DNA of 12,382 nt from Candidatus Bathyarchaeota archaeon. GTDB taxonomy: Archaea > Thermoproteota > Bathyarchaeia > Bathyarchaeales > B26-1. A program made the position numbers and the translations under genes. Location: positions 1-12,382 of the forward strand of contig JAGTRH010000020.1 in NCBI GenBank assembly GCA_018396795.1. Direction: 5' to 3'. Positions 1 through 6,267 of this stretch are shown here, in pieces. Numbering within the stretch: the first letter of the stretch is position 1; every line of letters begins with the position of its first letter. The notes beneath the pieces are model-generated. The model was not told the DNA's origin, did not search any database, and was given only the letters and a program-made list of their open reading frames with translations.

Positions 1-1
1 G

Positions 2-991
2 TGCGTCGTTAAGTTTGTTAGAGAAAGATATGGTTTGAGGGTTGATGTTTCAAAAGGCGAGTTTCAGACTATACTGGGCTTAATTGGCGATGAGGATAGA
101 GTGGACTTTGATAGGTTGGCTCTGCTGCCGGGTGTTGAGAAGGCTTATAGAATTACTTCACCATATAGGCTTGTCGCCCGCTCTTTCTTTCCGGAAGACA
201 AGATTATAGAAGTTAAGGGTGTAAGGGTTGGCGGCAAAAATAGACCAGTCTTCATAGCTGGACCTTGTGCTATTGAGAGCAGAGAGCAGATTTTTAGGAT
301 TGCCAAGGAGGTCAGTGAGGCGGGAGCCGACATACTACGTGGTGGGGCATTTAAACCACGCACATCAGTTCACTCCTTCCAAGGTTTGGGTGAAGAAGGT
401 TTAGAGTTTCTATCTCAGGCTGGTGAGGAATACGGTATGCCGACTATATCTGAGGTTAGAAGTGAGAAGCATATTGAGGTAGTTGCGAAATATGTGGACA
501 TATTGCAGGTGGGTGCTAGAAACATGTATAACCAAGATTTGATTGAAGAGGCTGCCAAGCAGAAGAAGCCTCTCCTAATAAAAAGGAATTTCGGCGCAAG
601 TATAGAGGAGTTTCTGTCCTTTGCCGAGAGAGCTGTAGCTCAGGGGAATAAAGATATAATCCTCTGCGAAAGGGGTATTGTTCCAGTTGGGAGAGGCAGG
701 CAGTTCACCCGCTATAGTTTAGACTTAAGCGCTATCCCAGTAATAAAGAGGGAGGCTTATCTGCCAATTGTGGTTGACCCAAGCCATGGAACTGGACGTA
801 GAGATTTAATTTACCCAATGAGCAAAGCAGCGATAGCAGCTGGCGCACATGGATTAATGATAGAGGTTCACCATAACCCAAACGAGGCATTATCCGATGG
901 CCCACAAATGATACTGCCATCAGAACTCAGAAAGATAATTGATGTCTGTAAGAGAATTTATATGCTGAACTCGATGGAGGATAGCGATTAA
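2..991 (+). CDS. aroF: DAHP synthase, type I-beta with N-terminal ferredoxin-like domain (5' end cut by window edge)
   Basis: 3-Deoxy-7-phosphoheptulonate synthase condenses phosphoenolpyruvate and erythrose 4-phosphate, the first shikimate-pathway step, in the cytosol. The reading frame is open to the first bases of the window, and the residues before the TTG at 35 (FVRERYG) fit the family's N-terminal ferredoxin-like domain, so the true start lies upstream and only about 10 residues are missing compared with the roughly 338-residue Thermotoga enzyme. In visible numbering, that domain covers about 1-75 (DVSKGEFQTILGLIGD), followed by the barrel with GPCAIES (metal Cys 89), FKPRTSVHSFQGLG (~117-130), CERG, DPSHGTG (metal His 262), EVHHNP (Glu 288) and SDGPQ (Asp 299). 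All four expected metal ligands are present. In related enzymes the N-terminal domain mediates feedback inhibition by aromatic amino acids, which is inferred here. One oddity is KRNFGAS at about 194, where relatives usually have KRG. AroB follows downstream after an opposite-strand gene. Confidence 0.96.
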   Translation, partial: CVVKFVRERYGLRVDVSKGEFQTILGLIGDEDRVDFDRLALLPGVEKAYRITSPYRLVARSFFPEDKIIEVKGVRVGGKNRPVFIAGPCAIESREQIFRIAKEVSEAGADILRGGAFKPRTSVHSFQGLGEEGLEFLSQAGEEYGMPTISEVRSEKHIEVVAKYVDILQVGARNMYNQDLIEEAAKQKKPLLIKRNFGASIEEFLSFAERAVAQGNKDIILCERGIVPVGRGRQFTRYSLDLSAIPVIKREAYLPIVVDPSHGTGRRDLIYPMSKAAIAAGAHGLMIEVHHNPNEALSDGPQMILPSELRKIIDVCKRIYMLNSMEDSD

Positions 992-1032
992 AAGAAACCT
1001 TAAAATTGAAATAAATATTTGGTTTGTGCCCT

Positions 1033-1770
1033 TTAGTACCAGCCAAGTTTAAGCATAACGTCGAGTAGATTTTCCCCTTCAACTAGAATAGTTCTAGAGT
1101 CTAATCGCTCAACTCCCGGCATTCTTGCCTGCATATCTGCATAGTTAGGATGAGAGTATTCAACCCTTACTTTTATAGGCGGCTTCACCTTAAATGGTCT
1201 AAATTCGCCCTTTCTAGCTCTTTCAACGGCTCTTCTTGCTGATTCGCGAATAAGTCTTCTACTCTTTACTGGCGGCATGCAGATGGCGAAGTTTCTACTG
1301 AATCCCTCTTTGACAATTACTCCCTCAACATCCCCTAACAACGATTTAGCTTCCTCAACGGCTTTCTTGCAACCAGTAACTAAACCTACTGGAATATTGA
1401 AGCATCCAAGTATAGAAGAGTCTATTCCAATCTCGCCAACTTTTTGCTCATTTAAGTAAACATTAACTATAACTTTAGACGCCATCGTGTGATCTAACAC
1501 CGCGCCCAGCGTCCCAGCCATAGCGTGATAGCCAACCATGAAAGCAAGGTTATAGGATTCGTCAAGCCCGATTAAGCCTCCGCGCGCTCCATGAAGATCA
1601 TTAACAACTATTTCCTTTGCTCCTCCATCAATGGCCCCTTCAATCGCAGCGTTCACATCCCTAGTAAGCAGTAAGCATGCTTCCTCATACTCTTTGGTAC
1701 CGGGCGCTGTCTGCTCTTCTCTAACCACGTAGCTGATGCCCTCTAAATCCGTTAAAATGTAAACTTTCAT
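1033..1770 (-). CDS. dppA: D-aminopeptidase DppA family (peptidase M55)
   Basis: Zinc aminopeptidase of family M55. Bacillus subtilis DppA, the characterised member, is a cytosolic self-compartmentalising decamer that releases N-terminal D-amino acids from short peptides. The 245-residue protein has the family metal residues in order: Asp8 and Glu10 (TDLEGIS), His60 (NDLHG), His82 (GYHAMAG) and Glu113 (VGEIG). His94 (LDHTM) aligns with the proposed catalytic His of DppA. It is shorter than the Bacillus protein, mainly between His60 and His82. There is no signal peptide, in keeping with a cytosolic enzyme. The ATG start has no recognisable Shine-Dalgarno sequence, and an AT-rich box (aattatg, 1793-1799) lies about 26 bases upstream, so the mRNA may be leaderless. 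The gene sits on the opposite strand between aroF and aroB. The substrate in this organism is unknown, because many archaeal members are annotated only by homology. Confidence 0.9.
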   Translation of the reverse strand: MKVYILTDLEGISYVVREEQTAPGTKEYEEACLLLTRDVNAAIEGAIDGGAKEIVVNDLHGARGGLIGLDESYNLAFMVGYHAMAGTLGAVLDHTMASKVIVNVYLNEQKVGEIGIDSSILGCFNIPVGLVTGCKKAVEEAKSLLGDVEGVIVKEGFSRNFAICMPPVKSRRLIRESARRAVERARKGEFRPFKVKPPIKVRVEYSHPNYADMQARMPGVERLDSRTILVEGENLLDVMLKLGWY

Positions 1771-1814
1771 GAAAAGAGCTATACTGCTATTAGCATAATT
1801 GGTTTTCGGTTAGG

Positions 1815-1828
1815 AAGATTTATATCTT
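1815..1828. promoter_or_regulatory. Near-palindromic TATA element between dppA and aroB
   Basis: The bases aagat-ttat-atctt form a 5-bp inverted repeat around an AT core and read as a TATA-like box in both directions. A start about 26 bases away would fall near 1848 for aroB (leader 24-33 nt) and near 1796 for dppA (leader about 25 nt). The position is seen in the sequence and its use as a promoter is inferred. Confidence 0.5.
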
Positions 1829-1871
1829 AAATTCTGGGGAAGGTTTAGAATGGATAGTTAACGCTTTTGAC

Positions 1872-2990
1872 GTGAGACGGATGGCTGATATTTTACATCT
1901 TACCCTAAAAAAAGTCGTTGATGAATCCTACGATATTTTTATTGAATATGGTCTTTTAGACAAAATACCATTACACCTAAAGGATAATCCGTTAGGAAAT
2001 AAATATGCAATAATAACAGACTCCGAAATAAGAGACATTTACGGCGAGAATCTCCTGAAAAGATTCAGAGAGGAGAATATATGCGCATGTCTCATAGACT
2101 TTCCAGCCGGTGAGGAGTCAAAGAATCTAGACACCGTTAATTATTTAGTTGAAAAACTACTTGAGAACACCATTGACAGGAAATCCGCGATCATCGCCCT
2201 AGGCGGCGGGGTTGTTGGGGATGTAAGCGGCTTCACAGCCTCAGTGTACATGCGAGGAATCCCTTACATTCAGGTTCCAACGACGCTGCTAGCTCAAGTC
2301 GACAGCAGCATAGGTGGGAAGACCGCTGTCGATACCAAGGAGGGAAAGAATCTCATCGGCTCATTCTATCAACCTAGGAGAGTCTACATTGATCCATCGC
2401 TACTCGAAACCCTACCGAGAAGAGAGTTTATCAGCGGGCTTGCTGAGGTTGTCAAATATGGCGTAATATGTGACAGGAATTTTTTTGAGTACTTAGAGAG
2501 AAACGTGGAAAGAATAAAAGCTCTTGATAAAGATGCTCTACTTCATGTGATAAAGACTTCATGTAAAATAAAGAAGGAAGTTGTAGAAGAGGATTCTAGA
2601 GAAGAGAACAAGAGGGCTATTTTAAATTATGGTCATACGCCCGGTCATGCTCTTGAGCGGCTTAGCGGTTACAAGTTTCTGCATGGCGAAGCAGTTTCGG
2701 TTGGTATGAGAATATCGGGCTGGGTTGCTGTTAGGAAGGGTTTCTTGACTCTGGATGAGTGGGAGAGACAGAACAGACTATTAAAGAATTTTGGTCTACC
2801 AATTAAAATGGAATTTAATATTGATGATTTCATTAGAACGTTATATTACGATAAGAAAGTTGAAGGTGGAGTTTTAACGTTTGTTCTCCCAAAAAAGATT
2901 GGTGAGATGGCCTTAGTTAACGGCAAATATAGGATCCCTGTTTCCGAGGGAGAACTTCGTGCTTTTATAATTGAGCTTAACGGGTATTAG
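1872..2990 (+). CDS. aroB: 3-dehydroquinate synthase
   Basis: AroB converts DAHP to 3-dehydroquinate using NAD and a divalent metal (usually zinc), the second shikimate step. The 372-residue frame has the nucleotide-binding stretch ALGGGVVGDVSGF (~109-121), PTTLLAQVDSSIGGKTAVD (~136-154) and GLAEVVKYG (189-197). Metal ligands are Glu192, His255 (NYGHTPGHA) and His271 (LHGEAV). Length is normal for the family. The longest frame begins with GTG at 1872, but ATG at 1881 is an equally good or better start, since the GTGA at 1872-1875 could then act as the ribosome-binding site with a 5-base gap, giving 369 residues (MADILHLTL). The previous aromatic gene, aroF, is separated from it by the oppositely oriented dppA, so aroB appears to have its own promoter at 1815-1828. 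The stop lies only 9 bases from the stop of the convergent transporter gene, and the later shikimate genes do not follow. Confidence 0.97.
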   Translation: MRRMADILHLTLKKVVDESYDIFIEYGLLDKIPLHLKDNPLGNKYAIITDSEIRDIYGENLLKRFREENICACLIDFPAGEESKNLDTVNYLVEKLLENTIDRKSAIIALGGGVVGDVSGFTASVYMRGIPYIQVPTTLLAQVDSSIGGKTAVDTKEGKNLIGSFYQPRRVYIDPSLLETLPRREFISGLAEVVKYGVICDRNFFEYLERNVERIKALDKDALLHVIKTSCKIKKEVVEEDSREENKRAILNYGHTPGHALERLSGYKFLHGEAVSVGMRISGWVAVRKGFLTLDEWERQNRLLKNFGLPIKMEFNIDDFIRTLYYDKKVEGGVLTFVLPKKIGEMALVNGKYRIPVSEGELRAFIIELNGY

Positions 2991-2999
2991 ATTTACAAG

Positions 3000-4202
3000 T
3001 CATTTAACATTCTTCATGTTCTGGATTACAAGCATGGCTAAAGCTATTAGTCCAAGCGTTCCCATCATTATTAGCGCTGGTTTAAATGACGCATAGGCAT
3101 CTATTGTGTAGCCTATAAGTCCAGTCCATAAAGAGTTAAAGACAAAGCTCGATGTAAAGAATAATCCAACCACTAAATCCCTATTATAGCCACTTGTAAC
3201 TCTGACTAGCTGCGACTGCAATAATGTTGGCAGAGAAAAAGCTGTAAACATTAGAGTAAACAGGTGTAGCGCGAGAAGTAAACCGTTTGCTCCAGGCTTA
3301 TAAAAAGCTAATAAGTAAGTGATGATGGATGCAAAAAATGCTGAGAGCGCTGATACCTTGATGTAACCTGCGCGACCTGCGTAAGCACCTAGTATAATTG
3401 GCCCCACAACTCCTCCGAAAAGTCCAATGGTATAAACTACTCCTCTCTCATAAATATCCATCATTAGGAACCCCGCTAGGAAAATTGGAATGTATGTAGT
3501 TAACACCCCTATATCTATTCCACCGGAAAACAATGCTTGAGCAGCTAATATCAGTATAACGCCTCTTGTCTTTATTAGAGCTAAAATATCGCTCCTCAAG
3601 TTGGTTTCATTCAAGCTTTCTTTCATCTCACTCTTTCCCCTTTTCCTTTCACTTAAATACCAAATCACTGTTAGACCGACTAAAAATGCCGGGATAGAGA
3701 ATATGAACAGCGTGTTTCTCCACCCTAATGCAATTGCCACAGAAGTCATGAGAACCGGACCAACTATGTTTCCGACATAGGCTAGGCCGTAATGAATGCC
3801 TATAGCCCTTCCAAGAGATTTTTCGTCAAAACTCTCACTAACTATTGCTGTTCCCATAGGATGTTGCGGTGCAACCCCTACATTCGAGAGTAGTCTAGCA
3901 AATAAGAAATCTAGAAGTTTATGTGATAACCCAGTTAGGAATGTCCCCGCGGAAAGCAGTATATTGCCTAGTCCAAGCAGAATATGCCTTGCAATCCTTC
4001 GACTGGCAACGCTGAAGATTATTTGTGATAGACCACCGATAAGCGATGAGGCCGCTATTGCCAGACCAAACTCTGTATAATTTAGCCCTAGTTCTTCAAT
4101 TATCAGTGGCAGAAGAACCGATGAGCCGACATAAATATGCTGCATAACATGTGAAAGCGTTGTCACTAAAAGAATTTTTGTAGGCGACTTATCTTTCTCC
4201 AT
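3000..4202 (-). CDS. MFS transporter, 12 transmembrane helices
   Basis: Membrane permease of the major facilitator superfamily. From the chosen start (MEKDKSPTK) it has 400 residues. Twelve hydrophobic segments can be counted, six before and six after a charged cytoplasmic loop (SERKRGKSEMKESLNETN), the usual 6+6 MFS layout. The helix 4 stretch containing APQHPMGTA resembles the HPxG region of the fosmidomycin/sugar-efflux branch, which hints at a drug or small-molecule exporter, but the substrate cannot be assigned. The frame stays open for 32 more codons to 4298. I prefer the ATG at 4200-4202 because it has an AGAGGG ribosome-binding site six bases upstream (4209-4214) and because a TATA-like box (4255-4266) lies inside the longer reading frame, which would place the transcript start near 4234. 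It is divergent from the aminotransferase gene and convergent with aroB. Confidence 0.88.
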   Translation of the reverse strand: MEKDKSPTKILLVTTLSHVMQHIYVGSSVLLPLIIEELGLNYTEFGLAIAASSLIGGLSQIIFSVASRRIARHILLGLGNILLSAGTFLTGLSHKLLDFLFARLLSNVGVAPQHPMGTAIVSESFDEKSLGRAIGIHYGLAYVGNIVGPVLMTSVAIALGWRNTLFIFSIPAFLVGLTVIWYLSERKRGKSEMKESLNETNLRSDILALIKTRGVILILAAQALFSGGIDIGVLTTYIPIFLAGFLMMDIYERGVVYTIGLFGGVVGPIILGAYAGRAGYIKVSALSAFFASIITYLLAFYKPGANGLLLALHLFTLMFTAFSLPTLLQSQLVRVTSGYNRDLVVGLFFTSSFVFNSLWTGLIGYTIDAYASFKPALIMMGTLGLIALAMLVIQNMKNVK

Positions 4203-4208
4203 AATCTG

Positions 4209-4214
4209 CCCTCT
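4209..4214 (-). promoter_or_regulatory. Ribosome-binding site that decides the MFS start
   Basis: Read on the minus strand this is AGAGGG, six bases before the ATG at 4202. It supports a 400-residue product instead of the 432-residue maximal frame. Confidence 0.55.
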
Positions 4215-4254
4215 ATAGATACAGTCCATTAGAAACACAAAAATTTCAAGAACT

Positions 4255-4266
4255 AATATAAATATC
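4255..4266 (-). promoter_or_regulatory. Probable TATA box of the MFS gene
   Basis: Minus strand gatatttatatt. A transcript start about 26 bases downstream would lie near 4234, giving a leader of about 32 nt to the ATG at 4202. It falls inside the longest possible reading frame, so it argues against the upstream start. Confidence 0.5.
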
Positions 4267-4357
4267 TGCCTAGCCTTAAAATAGTGCTTGTCAACCAATT
4301 ACTATTAGAGAGTAACGCTCAAGATATTCCAAATCTTTCAGAGCCTTTTAGGTTAAT

Positions 4358-4371
4358 AAAATTTATATTTT
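4358..4371 (+). promoter_or_regulatory. Probable TATA box of the aminotransferase gene
   Basis: The AT-rich aaatttatatttt lies about 70 bases before the GTG start at 4435. A transcript start near 4390 would give a leader of about 45 nt that contains an inverted repeat and a strong ribosome-binding site. Confidence 0.5.
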
Positions 4372-4391
4372 CATTCAGCTATTCCTTAGGT

Positions 4392-4416
4392 TTTGTAATC
4401 TTCAGTAGGTTACAAA
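4392..4416 (+). repeat. 7-bp inverted repeat in the aminotransferase leader/promoter
   Basis: The arms tttgtaa (4392-4398) and ttacaaa (4410-4416) are perfect complements with an 11-base spacer. The repeat lies at or just after the predicted transcript start and 9 bases before the ribosome-binding site, so it could be a repressor operator or a 5'-leader hairpin. Function is inferred from position only. Confidence 0.45.
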
Positions 4417-4425
4417 GAAGTTGAA

Positions 4426-4431
4426 GGTGAT
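4426..4431 (+). promoter_or_regulatory. Strong GGTGAT ribosome-binding site before a GTG start
   Basis: GGTGAT matches the complement of the archaeal 16S rRNA 3' end and lies three bases before the GTG at 4435. It fixes this non-ATG start. Confidence 0.75.
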
Positions 4432-4434
4432 GCT

Positions 4435-5559
4435 GTGAGGGCTTTTAGTGATTTAAGACCCCCTGAGAGACTGCTTTTAGGCGCTGGCCCAAGTAATGTA
4501 GATCCTAGGGTTTTAAGGGTTTTAACTCTCCCCATAGTTGAACATTTGGATCCATATTTTGCTGAAGTCATGGATGAGACGGTTGATCTGCTTAGATACG
4601 CGTTTAAGACTGGTAATCACGTAACCTTCCCAATATCTGGAACTGGGTCGGCTGGTATGGAGAGCGCCATATGCAATATTGTTGAGGGAGGAGATGAAGT
4701 CATTGTTTGTATAAATGGTTTCTTTGGTGAAAGAATGAGCGAGATGGTTCAGCGCTGCGGTGGAAGAAGCATAGAGATTAGAGTTCCGTTAGGTAAAGTA
4801 ATAGAGAAGGAATCTGTTGAAGAAGCTTTAGCAAACTCTAATGCGAAAGCTGTCGCAATAGTGCATGCTGAAACATCGACTGGTGTGCTCCAACCGCTTA
4901 AGGAGATATCCAGGATCACGCATGAATATGGTGCTTTGCTAATCGTTGACGCCGTTACATCGCTAGGTGGGTGTGAACTCCTAGTGGATGAGTGGGGTAT
5001 AGACGTATGCTATAGCGCTTCTCAAAAGTGCTTGAGCTGCCCACCTGGTCTCGCGCCCATAACTGCGAACGAGAGAGCGATGAATGTTATCAGAAATAGG
5101 CGGACTAAGGTTCAGAGCTGGTACTTTGACCTATCAACAATAGAGAAGTACTGGCTTGAAAGCAATAGAATATACCACCATACTGCGCCAATACTACTTG
5201 TTTACGCTTTAAGAGAAGGATTAAAACTACTCTATGAGGAGAAGATAGAAAATAGGTGGGCAAGACATAAAGATAATATCCAAATGTTAGTAGAGGGCCT
5301 TGAAGGAATTGGATTAACTATTTTCACAGATAAAACTTTTATATGTCCAGCCATAACAGCCATCAAAATCCCAAAAGGAGTAAAAGATGAAAACATAAGA
5401 AAAACTTTACGAGAAGAATATAACATAACTATAAGTGGGGGACTAGGGGAACTAAAGGGAAAAATCTGGCGAATAGGATTAATGGGCATAAATTCGAACA
5501 GAAAAAACGTAATACTTGTTCTAGAAGCCCTAAAAAACGCCCTAAAAAAAGAAAGATGA
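4435..5559 (+). CDS. Class V aminotransferase, alanine/serine-glyoxylate (serine-pyruvate) type
   Basis: PLP-dependent aminotransferase of the alanine-glyoxylate/serine-pyruvate branch of fold type I. Family marks in the 374-residue protein are LLLGAGPSNVDP (13-24), the phosphate-contacting stretch ISGTGSAGMESAI (~67-79), the PLP-ring aspartate in VDAVTSLGG (Asp172), and the Schiff-base lysine in SASQKCLSCPPG (Lys198). The length is normal. It starts with GTG at 4435, supported by a clear GGTGAT ribosome-binding site at 4426-4431. The likely reaction transfers an amino group from alanine or serine to glyoxylate or a similar keto acid, which would join glycine and serine metabolism, but members also act on other donors and the exact pair cannot be read from sequence. 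It appears to be transcribed alone, with its own TATA box and a leader inverted repeat. A T-rich tract after the 5633-5696 hairpin may terminate it. Confidence 0.92.
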   Translation: MRAFSDLRPPERLLLGAGPSNVDPRVLRVLTLPIVEHLDPYFAEVMDETVDLLRYAFKTGNHVTFPISGTGSAGMESAICNIVEGGDEVIVCINGFFGERMSEMVQRCGGRSIEIRVPLGKVIEKESVEEALANSNAKAVAIVHAETSTGVLQPLKEISRITHEYGALLIVDAVTSLGGCELLVDEWGIDVCYSASQKCLSCPPGLAPITANERAMNVIRNRRTKVQSWYFDLSTIEKYWLESNRIYHHTAPILLVYALREGLKLLYEEKIENRWARHKDNIQMLVEGLEGIGLTIFTDKTFICPAITAIKIPKGVKDENIRKTLREEYNITISGGLGELKGKIWRIGLMGINSNRKNVILVLEALKNALKKER

Positions 5560-5598
5560 GACCAAAAACGGCGAAAATAAGCCGCTCTGAAAACAGAA

Positions 5599-5608
5599 AA
5601 ATTTATTA
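5599..5608 (+). promoter_or_regulatory. TATA-like box upstream of the 5633-5696 hairpin
   Basis: The bases aaatttatta lie so that a transcript start about 26-27 bases downstream would fall near 5631, within two or three bases of the first base of the hairpin stem. The surrounding gap is AT-rich, so chance is possible. Confidence 0.35.
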
Positions 5609-5632
5609 GACAATTTCATAATTCTATCTCTC

Positions 5633-5696
5633 GCCAAGAAGCCTAACCCGCCAAACCCCCTTCTCATCTCCCCCCTGGCGCGTTAGGTTTCTTGGC
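5633..5696. repeat. Long GC-rich hairpin between convergent genes (candidate bidirectional terminator or small RNA)
   Basis: The arms 5633-5652 and 5677-5696 pair over 20 positions with 18 Watson-Crick pairs, one G-U and one C-C mismatch (5648/5681). The 24-base loop is almost pure pyrimidine on the plus strand (CCCCC and CCCCCC runs), hence G-rich on the minus strand. The right arm contains the last codons and the TAA stop of nob1. A pyrimidine/T-rich tract follows on the plus side (5697-5715), and a T run follows on the minus side (complement of 5595-5603). These fit a bidirectional terminator between the convergent aminotransferase and nob1 genes. The TATA-like box 26 bases upstream also allows a short structured RNA of about 65-80 nt. 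Neither use is proven. Confidence 0.6.
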
Positions 5697-6267
5697 TTTC
5701 TCCTTTTTCTTTCGGTAAATTATATTCGCCAGTTTTCTTCTTTATTAGAATTTTCTTTTCAGGTTTTCTTTTGAGTTGTGTTCCGCAGTTTTCGCAGATC
5801 ATCGTTTTTTGATGGGGTGGATATTTTTTGCCGCATGCTGGGCAATATAAAAGCCAATGTAGTTGGTACTTTATGCCAAAGTTCGCTAGGGATGCGAATT
5901 CAAGTCCAAGTTTTTCAGCAACATTTTGTATTGAGTAGTCATCCGTGATTATAACTGGATTTTGACCGTTTTCTTTCAGCTGGGCCGCTAAGGCTAGAAC
6001 TGCTATATCAGCATTAGAGAGGAAACCTGCATCTCCAATTTCACTCGATGTAGATCTAACGATGTCGATGTATTTGGATACGGGTTTAATTAACATGAGT
6101 TTCCCGCTTTCAACAGATGTTGTGAAGCGCAGCTTGGGTGTGGTTTCATCCAGTAGCTCAGTTTCAACGTCTGGAACAGAATATGTTTCTTCGCTAACGG
6201 CTGAAGGATCGAAACCTGCTATAAAAGCTGATGTATCGAGCACTAGGCTTCTATGCTTTAAGCTCAT
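5683..6267 (-). CDS. nob1: Nob1, PIN-domain endonuclease for 16S rRNA 3'-end maturation
   Basis: Ribosome-assembly nuclease that cuts pre-16S rRNA at its mature 3' end (site D). The 194-residue protein begins with a PIN domain (about 7-130). Its acidic residues are Asp11 (VLDTSAF), Glu35 (DVETELLD), Asp87 (NADIAVLAL) and Asp109/Asp110 (ITDDYSIQN). A zinc ribbon follows with CPAC (142-145) and CENC (158-161). After it comes a lysine-rich tail of about 30 residues (KRKPEKKILIKKK and onward), likely RNA-contacting. The ATG start overlaps the stop of nadK by the four bases ATGA, so the two genes form an operon with probable translational coupling. The stop codon lies inside the right arm of the hairpin at 5633-5696, which may end or stabilise this transcript. 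The PIN-plus-ribbon order makes the assignment strong. Confidence 0.93.
   Translation of the reverse strand: MSLKHRSLVLDTSAFIAGFDPSAVSEETYSVPDVETELLDETTPKLRFTTSVESGKLMLIKPVSKYIDIVRSTSSEIGDAGFLSNADIAVLALAAQLKENGQNPVIITDDYSIQNVAEKLGLEFASLANFGIKYQLHWLLYCPACGKKYPPHQKTMICENCGTQLKRKPEKKILIKKKTGEYNLPKEKGESQET

Noticed and set aside
1850..1861. Three-codon ORF (ATG-GAT-AGT-TAA) before aroB
   Set aside because: It is too short and lacks a ribosome-binding site. The predicted transcript start lies near or within it, so it is most likely chance.
4203..4298. Signal peptide or extra helix at the MFS N-terminus
   Set aside because: The hydrophobic stretch is better explained as a non-coding promoter region, given the TATA-like box within it and the ribosome-binding site before the ATG at 4202.
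5560..5682. tRNA or C/D box RNA in the gap around the hairpin
   Set aside because: No tRNA T-loop (TTCGA-type) or acceptor/CCA layout could be fitted, and no RTGATGA C box with a paired CTGA was found. The hairpin is kept only as an undefined structured element.
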